The notes: generated from the letters alone by a model not told the origin. A stretch of DNA of 64,000 nt from Lepas anatifera (GCA_034440635.1 JAOTON010001033.1:496001-560000); one strand, 5' to 3'. Positions 32,745-44,156 are shown, counted from the first letter of the stretch. Numbers and translations: made by a program.

Positions 32745-33121
32745 CAAAGTACCAGGGGCTCCGCCACGGGGTTGGGGGACGGGGGGACACGTCCCCCCCA
32801 GCTTTGGCGAAGGGGAGGACAGTCCCCCCAACTTTCAGCTGGAGACCCCTCCCCGAAAAAAACGATAATTTCACAGAAAACGCATAAAGAAAGACAACTC
32901 GGCCTGTTAAAGGTCATGGTAGCTATAGAGGAGGCCCTGGCGGTGATATAGGAGGCCCGTATCAAAATCTAATCGGACAACCTCCCGTCCATTTAAGAAT
33001 AGAGTAGCTAAGACCCAGGAAACCCTGAACCTTGCGATCCCAGAAGCCATAGGCAAACCCCCACTCTCCCGCTTTTGGACTCGCAAACAGCCCAAAGTCG
33101 AGTTTCTTTTTCACCACACAC

Positions 33122-33868
33122 AAAGACAACCTCACCACAGAGGAGATCTCCCAAAAATTCTTAGAGTTCCAGTCTAACAACACTGGCAAAACCTTCATCT
33201 TCACAGACGGCTCTAAAAAAGGCGAAAAAGTAGGCCTCGGCATCTGGGGGCAAAATATTTGCCTCCAAAAACGACTTCCGGACAACTGCTCAATCTTTAT
33301 TGCCGAGGCTGTCGCCACTCTAGATACACTAGTCCGGATTATAACCCTAAATATTAATTCAGCCGTCATCTGTTCAGACTCTAAATCTGTCTTGCAAGCT
33401 ATCAATAACGTAGTCAATCCCAGCCATCACGTAATAGCAGACATCCAGAAGGGTATCGACGATATCCCAGATGTCTCTTTTCTTTGAATCCCGGGCCACT
33501 GCAAAATTCTCGGAAATGAAAAAGCCGACGAACAGGCCAAAAAGTCTCTACAACTCAGAGAGGTCGCACCTCTCAAATGGCCTGGAGACGATAGTAAAGC
33601 TCTCCTCCAGAACCATATCCGGAAGTACATACAAAATGACTGGACAACTAACCACAGCGCCCATTTATTCCATATAAAGCCTAACATCGGCTACTGGCCC
33701 AGCTCCAACCAAAACAGTCGTCGGCGTGAGGTCATCCTGACCAGACTCAGAAGCGGACACACCAAATGAAATGCCTATGGGCGTGTAGGTACCTGTGGTA
33801 CCTGCTCTGCCATGGAAAATCCCTATCATATCCTCATCGACTGTCCCCAGCATGATGCCCATAGGTAG
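33122..33868 (+). pseudogene. Non-LTR retrotransposon RNase H domain and zinc-knuckle remnant
   Basis: In one frame all four RNase HI acidic positions are present: TDGS (Asp codon 33206), IAEA (Glu 33305), CSDS (Asp 33377) and NEKADE (Asp 33527), with PGH...GNEKADEQAK in the expected place. Downstream come LTRLRSGHTK and a C-x2-C...H...C pattern (CGTCSAMENPYHILIDC) as in the C-termini of arthropod LINEs with RNase H (I, LOA, R1 and Jockey-related clades; clade not resolved). In-frame TGA codons at 33485 (where Trp is usual before IPGH) and 33767 disable it, and a TAG ends it at 33866. The reverse transcriptase is absent, so it is a 5'-truncated copy, now inside giant element 2. Confidence 0.85.
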
Positions 33869-34800
33869 CCCAAGCTAGATTATTGCCACATCAGAAACAT
33901 CCCAGTAAACCTTTCCACTCTTCTCGGCAATGATCACCCTGAGCTGCTGGACAAGCTCTTTACATTCCTGAAGGCTTCTAGGCTCGAGAGCTTTATCTGA
34001 ACGTACCGAACAAACGTCTATGGTGGCAGGTATTAAAAATACCTGCATCCGAAGAGCACCCCTCATATAAGAAATACCAATTACACCATACACGTCCCCC
34101 CTGACAAATTTCAACAATAGGTGCTTCAAACTAGGCTTTAACTGTCTGGTCCTAAGGTATGGTAGACTCAGAAAAGCTCCCACCATAGGCAAAAAAAGTT
34201 CAACTAACCAACTAACCATCCGTTCATGTTTGCTAACCAACTAACCCTAACTTAAGGACTACTTAACTACTAACCATATCTAAGACTCACAACTAACCAA
34301 CTCACACCCCTCCCTAACACTCTATCTGTTCTATTACCCTTCTCTCTTCCTCTATGCGGCGGCTACCCAGCCAGAGATGGTGCTGTAACCTCACCTCCTG
34401 GTTTCAGGATAAATACCCGCGGCATCACGTCATGGTACTTGCGGGTGTTTCTAATTACCCAAAATTATTATTTTTCAATGGAAGAACTCGAGTAACGTAA
34501 GCAGAACGGTCATTCGATAACAAGGAACAAAATTAAAAAAACTAATCTTTACGCTGGCAATCATCTTCACGTACCCTTTTAAATCCTATCTGTGCCCCAG
34601 GCTCGGCATCTCTGCCGTAGCAATCCCCTTCCCTTGCAAGTGTTGCTACACTTCGCGACCCATTCTTTGAAATAAGCTTCACCCCTTTGTTCTGCGACAT
34701 TAAAGTAAACACCCCTCCCGGCAAATTCTCCCCCACACTTTATAGGCGGGCAAAGGTGCTTTGCACAGAACGCCTTATAAAAAGCCTATACCTAACTAAC
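33869..34800. other. AT-rich tail of the LINE fragment and adjoining DNA
   Basis: CTAACCAACTAACC-type short repeats (34203-34320, 34790-34805) and the run GTTTCTAATTACCCAAAATT ending in ATT repeats near 34470 look like the untranslated tail of the retrotransposon. No other gene is seen. Confidence 0.45.
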
Positions 34801-34804
34801 TAAC

Positions 34805-34985
34805 TAATAGATGAGGCCCTGGTGGAGATAGAGGAGGCCCTGGTAGCAGCAGAGGAGGCCCTTTGTCATTAGATGAGGCCCTGCTAGTGATAGAGGAGGC
34901 CCTCAGGTTGATCCAGGAGGCCCTGAGAGCGATCAAGGAGGACCTTGAGGGCGATTCAGGAGGCCCTGATATCGATAGATGAGAC
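34805..34985. repeat. ~27-bp minisatellite of giant element 2, left part
   Basis: About seven diverged units are built on AGAGGAGGCCCTGGT and GATAGAGGAGGCCCT. The array resumes at 36299 beyond hAT copy B. Two further units occur at 32920-32960 near the left end of the giant element. Confidence 0.8.
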
Positions 34986-35018
34986 CGATTTGGCTATACT
35001 ATACAGTCTCCCTGGTAT

Positions 35019-36290
35019 CAGGGCATTTTTTAAGGAAAAGTCAGTGAGGGGGCATTTCTTGTGCTGGTCATTAGTGTCTTCAAGGGGTCAAGACCCCATT
35101 TTGAAGGGGGTTTGATAAAACTTAGACATGTTAGTGTTAAAAAATGTTTCTCAATTTTTTTGTTATTCCAAGTCTAGAGATTATAGATGCTGCCCAGGGC
35201 TGCCAGGTTTTTTTCAGCGGAAAAGGTCAAACCGAGTTAGAAAAAGGGCCAAAGAGGGGCAAAATGCTATTTCCGCTAAAATAGCCAAATAAACACCACA
35301 AAAGCCAGATTTGAGGCTAAAACGACCCCTAGCGGTAGTCATAAAATCACAGAAAAGGTGTCTTGTATTCATGTTTAAAACTAATTGTTGACAGTTTGAT
35401 ATTGGCTTGACGCAATATTTTTGGTACACTGCCCATCTAATAGGAAGCCAGGAGTGCCCCTCCAACCCTGCGTGGGCATCTAATTATTTTATCCATATAA
35501 CCAGAAAATTTTTTTAGATCATCAATCACCGCTACCCCCAACTTTTTGACGAACAATTTCCTGATCTCAGTCAAAATGGGAGTAAACCGGAAATTTGTAT
35601 AACCAGCCGCTGCGGAAGGCAACGAGGAGCCCAAATTCGAAAACGTTTTTGGTACTAACGTGGAAAGTTCGCTGTCTGCATCAGGTTGAAGTTCGACTGG
35701 CCCCCTCACTCTTTTCCGGTGGCGACGCTTATGTATGCTACCACCACAATAATAAACAAAAAGGCTAAGGACTTCATACCGCCACACCAGCAACCAGTCT
35801 TACGCACTTTGACTACACCGTGTCCCGTCTAATCCACGGACAAGCTCTTAGCGCTGACAACTGACTGCGTGTGAAATGAAAGCATCATACAATGTCACGG
35901 TACTGGCTGGGACGTGGGCTTCCGGTCGGATAGAACAGGATGTTTGATTGGTTGTAGGCCAGCGTTGTGATAAGTTGAGGCTGAGGCTGCTTTGCCGGGA
36001 TTTCCCGTAACTACGCGCTTTGTTTCGTCTCCGCACGATGGAGTAGACAGCCACGGGTGGAAATTGTTTTAACACAATTGTTGTGGATTGCCAATTTGGG
36101 GCCAGAAATAGAACAAAGTTATAATTATCTAGTGGTGTTCTCTCTTATTTTCGTTAGGCGAGTCTGTATTTGGTCAATTTTAAGTCATCGGCCTATTTCA
36201 CTGGGGGCCAATTTCCGGGCACTGGGGGGGCATTTCGGCTGACTGGGGGGGGGCAAATGGCCCCCAGTTAACATGTTAAAAAATGGCCTG
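35019..36290 (-). mobile_element. hAT element copy B (1.27 kb, no nested MITE)
   Basis: CCTGGTAT is duplicated at 35011-35018 and 36291-36298. Ends are CAGGGCATTTTTTAA and inverted CAGGCCATTTTTTAA (14 of 15). It is homologous to copy A (17527-19122) over its whole length in the opposite orientation, but lacks the MITE present in copy A. The insertion target lies in the GAGGCCCTGGT minisatellite of giant element 2, so copy B is younger than that array. Confidence 0.93.
35706..35777 (-). pseudogene. Truncated secreted-peptide-like ORF of hAT copy B
   Basis: It starts with ATG at 35777 on the minus strand and reads a 23-residue hydrophobic leader (MKSLAFLFIIVVVAYI...) before TGA at 35706-35708. 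It is the orthologous position of the 40-codon ORF in copy A. A one-base length difference in an A-run after the leader causes the early stop. Another frame continues open for about 100 codons downstream to 35437, suggesting that the original product was longer. I do not recognise the family. Confidence 0.4.
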
Positions 36291-36298
36291 CCTGGTAT

Positions 36299-36400
36299 CG
36301 ATGTAGGAGGCCCTGGTGGTAACAGAGGAGGCCCCTTTATTGATCGGGGAGGCTCTTTTGTTGATAGAGGAGGGTCCTTTGTCGATAGGGAGGCCCTCAT
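36299..36400. repeat. ~27-bp minisatellite of giant element 2, right part
   Basis: About four diverged GAGGAGGCCCCTTT-type units continue the array interrupted by hAT copy B. Confidence 0.75.
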
Positions 36401-36888
36401 GTGGCACTGACATAATCATATATTATATGTGCAGCGACAGGAGAAAAACACTGCATAATTACCTAGTCCCTACGCTATTAGTGCAAAATGCAACCTATTA
36501 CAACAGAATACCTCGCACCTTTACGTTATTACGTTATCATTGAATTATCAATGTGCCTTACACTGGCTCGTTCATGGGGCCAAGGGCCTATGCCCCCAAA
36601 CCCAAAATAGTGTATCCCCCTTCAACGACCAGCAACATATAACTTGCTTGGCAATTTTGTCTCGTGGAAATATTTCTACCGCTTTGAAGGAGAAGAAATT
36701 GATTCCAGCTCCATCGTTCTAAAAAACTTTTTTGCTATCAACTTTTGGGCAATTTCTTTGGTCCCCCAAAGCTGGATCCGCCATTCCTGCCTAGGAGGCC
36801 CCCTTCGAAAAGGAGGCCCCTTCAGATGGAGGCCCCCATGAGCTTGTCCCCCCAACTTGAAAGTCGTGGCGGAGCCCCTGCAAAGTAC

Positions 36889-37830
36889 AGACATCCAGCA
36901 CCAACAAGGGCCACCCATAGGTCTTGACCTATGAAGGTTTAGCGTTACGATTCTTACCCTTTAAATATCGCATAACGTTAGGCCATTTAAATTTGCTGAG
37001 CCCACCTCTGAGTCTCATTACATCACGCGATATCCATCAAGCGTATGTCGGAAACCAGATCAGTAAAATCCAAGCGATATGCAAACACACCAGAGAACAG
37101 ATTTTCACTTTCCTTATCCACCCTCCCCTCAAAATCCAGCGTCATTTGAATTCGGAAAACATCCCTAGACTTGGCCACGATTGTCCAGACCTGGGGGTGG
37201 ATTGGGTAGAGTCTAGGCTCGGCAGCTCCGGACGGGCGGGGCCGGCGGGGGCTGCGCGCGGCAGCAGGCAGCTCATTGTCACCACCCGTCATAAATCTGT
37301 GCGGCGGTGTCGACCGGCGGCCGCGGCGCCGTGGGCGGCCACGTCTCCGCCGGCCCGGCCCGAAGCAAAAACACGCTGCACAACACCGCACCGGTCGCCG
37401 CACCGCCGGCCGCGTGCGCGCGCTAATCTGGGCCGCGCCAAAAACGCGCGGTGCTGGCAGCTGTGAGCAGCAGCTAAGGTGACCGTGCACGTGACCAAAC
37501 CAGCTGGGAAGCTGCCATTTGAGACTATGCGGCGACCAATGGGGTGGCGAGAGTACCGGCGATGCCGACAGATGGCAGTGGGGGCACCGTATCGGTGTCC
37601 GCTCTCGCCGCCGCGGCTCCCAGGTGGCGGGGGCAGAGTTGAACGGGAGCTGTAACACCAGATCGGTCTGGCCTTGTTTCAGGAGTCTGTGTCTGTCGTG
37701 TCTCCTGCTCTCCACGTGGGTGGTCAGACGACAGGCTTGGAAGGAGTAAGCGGCGGCGCGCTCAATGCCACCGTGCCCCGCTCCACCGTCATCACCAGCT
37801 ACATCGCCAACATGGACGTGGCAGCGGTTC
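36889..37830. other. Single-copy DNA with GC-rich centre, no gene
   Basis: The segment 37190-37640 is CpG-rich, with overlapping arginine-rich frames on both strands typical of non-coding GC islands. No splice-bounded exon was found. Confidence 0.4.
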
Positions 37831-38048
37831 TGCCGCGGCAGACTCTGTAGATCTGCAGCGGTTATGCCGCGGCAGTCTCTTTAGATCTGCTGCAGTTCTG
37901 CCGCGGGAGACTCTAGATCTGCAGCGGTTCTGCCGCGGCAGTCTCTTTAGATCTGCAGCGGTTCTGCCGCGGCAGTCTCTTTAGATCTGCTGCAGTTCTG
38001 CCGCGGCAGATTCTGTAGAACTGCAGCAGTTCTGTCGAGGCAGACTCG
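37831..38048. repeat. 34-bp minisatellite (about 6 units)
   Basis: Units contain TAGATCTGCAGCGGTTCTGC and CGCGGCAGTCTCTT, with variants lacking a few bases. CCGCGG and AGATCT recur in every unit. Confidence 0.9.
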
Positions 38049-38933
38049 GCAGTCCTGCCGCGGAGGGTCGGCTGGTACCGCCGCAGCTCAGGTCCATGGG
38101 CGCAGGCCGCCGGCACAGATTCGGCCTGACGCCGGCTTACAATATGAATGGCGGCGCGGCGCCTTCCCACACGGGCCGGCCGGTAATCCTGGTCGGTGCG
38201 TCGCGGCGATGTTCCGGCCGGTCGCCTCTGGTCGTCCCCGCCGCACCCAGCACCTGTCGCCGCCGCTCCCCACCGATGACTTAATTGCTGCGGTGTCTCC
38301 TCTATCGGCTTCTTCCTGTGGACAGCACGGCCCACACAAAGCGGTGGCGTCCGCCGCTTCCCTACCCCACTTACAGGTGGAGCCGACCCCTCTGTGTTTG
38401 AAATGAAGAGGGGCGGGTGCTGGCGTGGCGGCGTGACAACACTGACAAGTGGAGACGACCGACACATCCGGGCGGTCGTCACGCCGCCCGGTGGGTCGCT
38501 CCCGCCGCGCTGACACCACGCCGCAAAAGCCTCGCCGCCCGCCTGCGAGTGCCACGTTTGATCTGGAGCAGGGGCGGCAGGGGCATTGGCATGTAACCGA
38601 CGGCACGCGGGGACCACGGCGCAGGTCAGGTGTAAGTCAGCAGGGTTGTGCCGACCGCCGTCGTGGTTCTATTGCTGGTGGCTCTGTTGCTGCTGTCAGG
38701 CGCAGAGAGCGGAGCTTGGACTAGCCAAGGTCAGCGGCGTGCTTACAGCGAGTGACAACCGCCATCGGCTCAATACCAGGTTCCCCACTTGACGTCAGCT
38801 CCGCCTCATACTGAATGACAACGAATTGCCCCTGATCGTGAGCTACTTTTTCAATTACCCTGGACTCAAAAATAGCTGCGCACCTGCCGTTATTACTAAA
38901 ATATTGGGAGCGACTGTCACTCAGTCGACAGAG
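38049..38933. other. GC-rich single-copy DNA, no gene; possible tRNA-like relic at 38717-38786
   Basis: Frames are arginine-rich and overlapping. Near 38724-38776 GGTCAGCGGCGTGCTTACAG and CATCGGCTCAATACC loosely resemble tRNA A and B boxes, but the fold is poor, so I do not call a gene. The minus frame 38721-39005 has no recognised family. Confidence 0.3.
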
Positions 38934-39470
38934 GTAACGGTGGTCTGACGGCACAACAGCCAACTCAGTTTCAGCGCTCTCCAACACACTGGTAAAAGAA
39001 ATCAACGGTGGTCTGACGGCACAACGGCCAACTCAGTTCTAACGCTCTCCAACACACTGGTAAAAGAAATCAACGGTGGTCTGACGGCACAACGGCCAAC
39101 TCAGTTCTAACGCTCTCCAACACACTGGTAAAAGAAATCAACGGTGGTCTGACGGCACAACGGCCAACTCAGTTCTAACGCTCTCCAACACACTGGTAAA
39201 AGAAATCAACGGTGGTCTGACGGCACAACGGCCAACTCAGTTCTAACGCTCTCCAACACACTGGTAAAAGAAATCAACGGTGGTCTGACGGCACAACGGC
39301 CAACTCAGTTCTAACGCTCTCCAACACACTGGTAAAAGAAATCAACGGTGGTCTGACGGCACAACGGCCAACTCAGTTCTAACGCTCTCCAACACACTGG
39401 TAAAAGAAATCAACGGTGGTCTGACGGCACAACGGCCAACTCAGTTCTAACGCTCTACGACACATTCCGG
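38934..39470. repeat. 68-bp tandem array, nearly identical units (about 8)
   Basis: Exact 68-bp units start at 39001, 39069, 39137, 39205, 39273 and 39341 and contain ATCAACGGTGGTCTGACGGC, CAACTCAGTTCTAACGC and CACACTGGTAAAAGAA. The first (38934) and last (39409) units are diverged. Internal units are identical as read, indicating very recent amplification or gene-conversion-like homogenisation. A collapsed or over-expanded assembly is possible. Confidence 0.95.
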
Positions 39471-40876
39471 AAAGAAAGCAACGCTTCGTGGAAGGGAAAT
39501 CTCGAACAAAAAGCTAGACTCGAACACAAACTGTAAAACAATAAAGACTCCAAAATGTCTTACGTTTAAAATTTTATATATCCAATAAAATTATTAAGGA
39601 GGCACCCCATACGCACTCGTAGACATCTTCCTCACAGAACCAGTAAAATATGGGGAGGCAGGTTAAAACCGAGCACGGTTTGCGAGTCGCTGCTGGTTCA
39701 AGTCAATGCATGCACAGGAAACCAACCCAATGATATTGGGCCGCTTGAGAAGGTCCCAATACACTTGGGCACATACGACTCAATACAAATATTGTGTTTC
39801 GTCATGCGTATGACGGGCCAGCTATTTCCGCTGCTTAGGAGTTGGGCCACTGCTATCTACTAAAAAGACGAATAACACCACATTGGACTGGATGAAAATA
39901 ATTTGGTCCCAAAAATGGTTTCCGTCTAAATGAGCCTGAATATCGAGAGCGCCTATACATAGAAAGTAGGTGGGCCAATCAACACCCGACAGCGCACAGT
40001 GATGCAGGAGGCCTGAAAAACGGGACGAAATTCATAACTTAATAAATAATAATGATAAAACAATGATTTTGGGTTCAATTTGAAGCTCTCCATCAGGCGG
40101 CTTAAACAAGCACACCAAATTTCGTTTTCCTCTTAACCCTCATTTTGCCAGGGGGTCGATTTTAACCCCCTCTAAATTTTTCGCTATGGGAGAAAAACTG
40201 CTCGGTTTAGCGCAATGCTGCGTGGCAAGTGCGAACCAACATCAATTTGATACATCTTGACGAAATTTCAATCCAAGGTCAGGTCAGGTCACCAAGTTAT
40301 GATGTCATTTCTAAATCGATGTAAAGCAATGCTGGTTCTCAAAACAAGGTTTGGCAAAAGCCGGGAATAACTCAGCTTCTAGAGAAGTTAGATCGAGTTT
40401 CTATACACCATTCTAAAGCTCTTGTAAAGAAAATCTAGAGCAGACATCCATTGTGAGGTCGGGTCCATAACGAATGCACCAGAGCACCCCTTGGCACCTA
40501 TTGGGTGCGCTACTTTATGCAGAGGCTATCCAGTGTTCTTAACGGTTCTCTGACAGTGGCTGTAGCTTTCTGAAATAATTACATAGTCGCAAATCTGACC
40601 ATGCAATAAGCTGAATAAAGGTAATAGTAAGGGAAACAATTGAAATGATTTATAATTTGATTTAATGATTGGATTTCCCCAGTTGTTAGCCAGCAAACAT
40701 TGGAAGTGAAAAATGCATTCTCACCTCGTATGTATTAGCATTGGGAACACATTTAGGGGAGCGTCGGGTATTAAAACATCATCAGAAGATAACCACTGTC
40801 AAGCTTTAACAGCCAGCAAACGCAACACAATGTGTGACGAGCGACTTTCTTCAAAACCCAAGAGAGGTAGTATGTA
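39471..40876. other. AT-rich DNA, no gene recognised
   Basis: A palindromic-looking CAGGGGGTCGATTTTAACCC at 40149-40168 and a GGTCAGGTCAGGTCACC run (40276-40292) suggest another remnant of the AGGTCA-rich family. No complete element could be closed. Confidence 0.4.
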
Positions 40877-41260
40877 CAGCCGGTTCGATACTGATTGGTA
40901 GGTATTAGGCTGCGGTCTTTTTGCAAAATATCTCTCAAGTGATGGTCCTTACAGACACCATTGTTGCCTCACCTGCTGCGTTTTAATTGGATGCATGAAC
41001 TGAGTGCGAAATAGTTTATAATGTCCAAAATTTGGAAGTAATTGAGAAAAGACACAGAAAATCATCGGGATCGGTAAAAAAAGTTTTTTTGTCCATAACT
41101 TTCCAAATTTACGTCTCATCCAGTTTGCAGGGTCCCAAATTTCAAGAGCTCGTCAAAATTCATTGCTAGAGACGAAAGGTTTATGAGAAGAGTAATCATT
41201 TTAAAGATATTTCTTAAACGAACTGACACTAATACTTACCAATCACTGGGGAACCGGCTG
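40877..41260. mobile_element. Tc1/mariner-type MITE (384 bp)
   Basis: TA dinucleotides at 40875-40876 and 41261-41262 flank inverted ends CAGCCGGTTCGATACTGATT and CAGCCGGTTCCCCAGTGATT. The inverted match continues through GGTAGGTATTAG / GGTAAGTATTAG. TA target duplication with terminal inverted repeats is characteristic of Tc1/mariner. No transposase frame is inside. Confidence 0.85.
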
Positions 41261-41262
41261 TA

Positions 41263-42915
41263 TGTACATACATGACAGTCAGTTTAAACAGGGGGCGGAG
41301 GCCAAAGATTAACGGAAAATCGGTTTAAAATAACATTTTACAAAGGGGAAGAATGTGAGCCAAAATTAAAATCTGAATAAATTTCCTTATTCAGAGCCTG
41401 ATTCCGCTATGCCCTAATAAGTATTGAACTGACCCTTATACCTACTGAATTGACACTAATACCTGCTTTCGTTATCACAATTTACCGTCCTGCTTGTCAA
41501 CTTTATTGCCTCCTTCAATAAGAGGCCGTCCATCAATAACGTTACGCATATTTTGCGATTTTTTACCCCCTTCCCCGCATTTAAATGTGTCATTTGATTG
41601 GAGAAAGGAATTAATACACGGCGATTGGTGGATGCCGCGCGCGTCATTGCCACAACCACCCGCCGACTAAGGGTAGAACATAAGCTCACTAAAACTGTCA
41701 TAACTTTTTTCGGCCGTCGGATGCCGACCTACGGATTCCATCAATGTAAAGAAGACACTTTCCAGAATACATGGTATGATTTTCTAGCTGATCCTGGTTG
41801 TGCCTTTTTTGCCAGTCTAAGGAAATATGATGTTTATCATAAATTTTAGTTCCGAAACATATGTTTATTAAAATGAACTCACTGCATTCTCTGGAGCAGC
41901 TAGAACCGTATTTTTGTAACCAGAAGGTCGTAAACATCCCAAGCTTTGCGGCAGTATACGTTTTTATGGATGGCGAGGTGTGAACACCTGTTATTAACGT
42001 TTTAGATCACGCTATTATTTCTGACCAGATACTCGTATTTAGAGACGCAGAATAAGTTTCAAGTTTCAGCTCCTGTGAAACCAATGTGGTACGCTAGAGG
42101 AAGAAAATAATTATGGTTTTCCGGGTTCCAAGCAATTCTCAAACGCATCGCATACATTTGATATCATTTCTAGAAAGTCATGTTTGGCATTTTCATCCCG
42201 TTTTTTAGGCCAGCTGCATCACTGTGCAGCGGCGAGAAATGGAGTCCATATTGAAGATCGGCCGGCCTAGGCAGTGCTGCACCTCACGTGTCCACACTGG
42301 TGTCGCCTGCTAGTCTGCAGTGGACCAAACAGCGACACAGTCCATGTAGCGCACAGGGCGGAGGCGCCGTGTCTAGGTGAAGAGGGCCCCGGGATCGAAG
42401 CTGACCTCTGGCTGACTTTTTCCGCGGCAGCCTCTTACCCAGGAGATGGCGGAGCATCCGGGGTGCACGCCGCAGCAGTGCGATCAACACCGTGCTAGCC
42501 GGTGTCCCTGTAGGTGCACGGGTCTGATCGGTATTTCAATTGATTCACTGGTCCGGTCTCTCGCCCGCGGCCCTCATGTCAGGGTTTGGCTCCTGCCGAG
42601 CGCTGCGGCTTGGTGGGACCGGAGCAGCCTATTCACCGCAAAATGCGGTGCCGCTGTCCTGTAAGGGTGCCAGTAGATGGAACTTCTGCCTTGCATATGG
42701 CTTGATAGTGTTCTATGATTGAGAGCTTCTTCTACACGCTTGTTCTCGAGGCAAGGGAGCACCGAAATATACAAAAACGCGCACACACCCACACCCATAC
42801 ACAGCAGGAATGACACCCTCAAAGTATTCAAGACCGAGAACAGGCACCTCCGCGCCACAGACTGTCAAACCACGTCTCTGATGCCCTGCCTGTAAACATC
42901 CAGTCTTAGTTATAG
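41263..42915. other. Mostly AT-rich DNA, no gene; TE-end-like motif near 41520
   Basis: AGGCCGTCCATCAATAACGT at 41521-41540, followed by TTTTTTACCCCCTTCCCCGC, resembles the ends of the element at 44004-44156 (CCGTCCATTTATTACGTCAC, inverted). No partner end was found. The GC-richer part 42240-42660 has no exon I can defend. Confidence 0.35.
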
Positions 42916-43545
42916 CACCAGTGTTGGTGGTGAGGCCGTCCGAGCTGGTGCTGATATCACCAGTGTTGGTGGTGAGGCCGTCCGAGTTGGTAGTGACAGT
43001 CAGGTGGGCTCTGGTCCGGCGGCTTTCCTCCTATGGGGGATGCGACGGACGGACCCATCCCTTCAGAGCTGCCGCCGCCCTGCTGCCATCGTTGGCGATC
43101 GCTGATATCGCCATCACCTTCTGCCTTACTGGCGCCGGTAATCATGCCTCGATGACCATAAAATACCCTTAATACGGCGGGTCAGCTGTTAAGTAACAGC
43201 CAAGAGCCGCCAGTCTATAATTACTTGCGGTAGGGACATTAGTCATGAGCGGTATCGGGCGGCCAGGCAGAAACGTGGCCCGGCTGCTGGAAATCAATGG
43301 AGCGGGCGCCGCCGGTCTAATGACGGCGGGGTCAGGTGCTGCGCCGGCCGCAGATCAACGTCGCCTCAGAAGCCAAGCAACTGCTACAGAGCAAATCAAC
43401 ACTCCTGCAACATACTAAACTCACGAGCGCACCACGCGGTGTCCAAAGACAACACATCACCCTTCATTTCAGAACTAGCTACAAGGACTACGAAGAAATA
43501 GCATTTCAAGCGCAGCAACTGCTGGCCAAGCGCCCAGCTCCCATA
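42916..43545. other. Single-copy GC-rich DNA with a small duplication
   Basis: CCAGTGTTGGTGGTGAGGCC is repeated at 42919 and 42960. Stretches at 43200-43330 contain CTATAATTACTTGCGG, CATTAGTCATGAGC and TCTAATGACGGCGG, again enhancer-like AT cores in CpG-rich DNA. Confidence 0.35.
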
Positions 43546-43765
43546 GACTAGTGCTCATGGACCGGGGTCACGTGTGCTATCGGGCCACATCCCGGCCAGG
43601 CGGCAGGTCGCTCCTGTGTCTACTACAGCGCTCATGGACTGGGGTCACGTGTGCTATCGGGCCACATCGGCCGGCGGCAGATCGCTCCTGTGTCTACTAC
43701 AGCGCTCATGGACCGGGGTCACGTGCGCTATCGGGCCACATCCCGGCCAGGCGGCGAGTACGCAT
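43546..43765. repeat. ~70-77 bp minisatellite (3 units)
   Basis: Units contain GCTCATGGACCGGGGTCACG, TGTGCTATCGGGCCACATCC and CGCTCCTGTGTCTACTACAG. The middle unit is shorter by about 8 bp (ATCGGCCGGCGG). Confidence 0.88.
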
Positions 43766-44003
43766 CTCTGCAGAGCCATGCAACCAGTTCCGGTGTGCAG
43801 TCACTGAGCGGACGCGCGTCCGCCCCGGGTCGTGTTCGGAAATATCCGGCAACGCAGACAGAGGCGATCAGCTACCGACGGGCTGTGGCAGTACTCGCAA
43901 ATGTCAGCCTTCTAAAGGGCCATACGCTTCTATACAAAAACAGAATGATGCAGTCAGAACAGAAATGATGCAGTCGCACAATAGCGCCGTTACTGTTTCA
44001 GTC

Positions 44004-44156
44004 AGAAGCCGTTTTTAAATCACGTAACGCAAAGTGATGTGGGCTGGTGAGCTGCAGCGTTATCGAGGGTTAAACATGGAGGCCAAAAAACATTACATGA
44101 GGGAGGGGGTTAAACTAATATAAAACATGCGTGACGTAATAAATGGACGGTTCCTG
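44004..44156. mobile_element. Short inverted-repeat element, probable hAT-like MITE
   Basis: The left end CAGAAGCCGTTTTTAAATCA (continuing CGTAACGCA) and the inverted right end CAGGAACCGTCCATTTATTA (continuing CGTCACGCA) match at about 20 of 29 positions. The flanking octamers GTTTCAGT and ATGACAGC do not agree, so no target duplication is demonstrable and the boundaries are tentative. Confidence 0.45.

Larger units (their letters stand above)
32753..36880. mobile_element. Giant composite hAT-like element 2 (4.1 kb)
   Basis: CAAAGTAC occurs at 32745-32752 and 36881-36888, immediately outside perfect 15-bp inverted ends CAGGGGCTCCGCCAC. The interior holds a LINE RNase H pseudogene (33122-33868), a degenerate GAGGCCCTGGT-type minisatellite (34805-34985 and 36299-36400), and hAT copy B (35019-36290) inserted into that minisatellite. 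No transposase is visible, so movement would have relied on an enzyme supplied in trans. Confidence 0.9.

Noticed and set aside
32753..36880. Polinton/Maverick-type giant transposon
   Set aside because: Ends and 8-bp duplications fit hAT, and no polymerase B, integrase or capsid genes are present.
38717..38786. tRNA-like sequence
   Set aside because: Only a loose resemblance to A and B boxes, no stable cloverleaf by eye and no second copy in the window.
38721..39005. 94-codon minus-strand frame as a host exon
   Set aside because: It overlaps the first units of the 68-bp array, and no splice pair or family was recognised.
44004..44156. Confident hAT insertion with target duplication
   Set aside because: The inverted ends are partly matched but the flanking octamers differ, so it is kept only as a low-confidence element.
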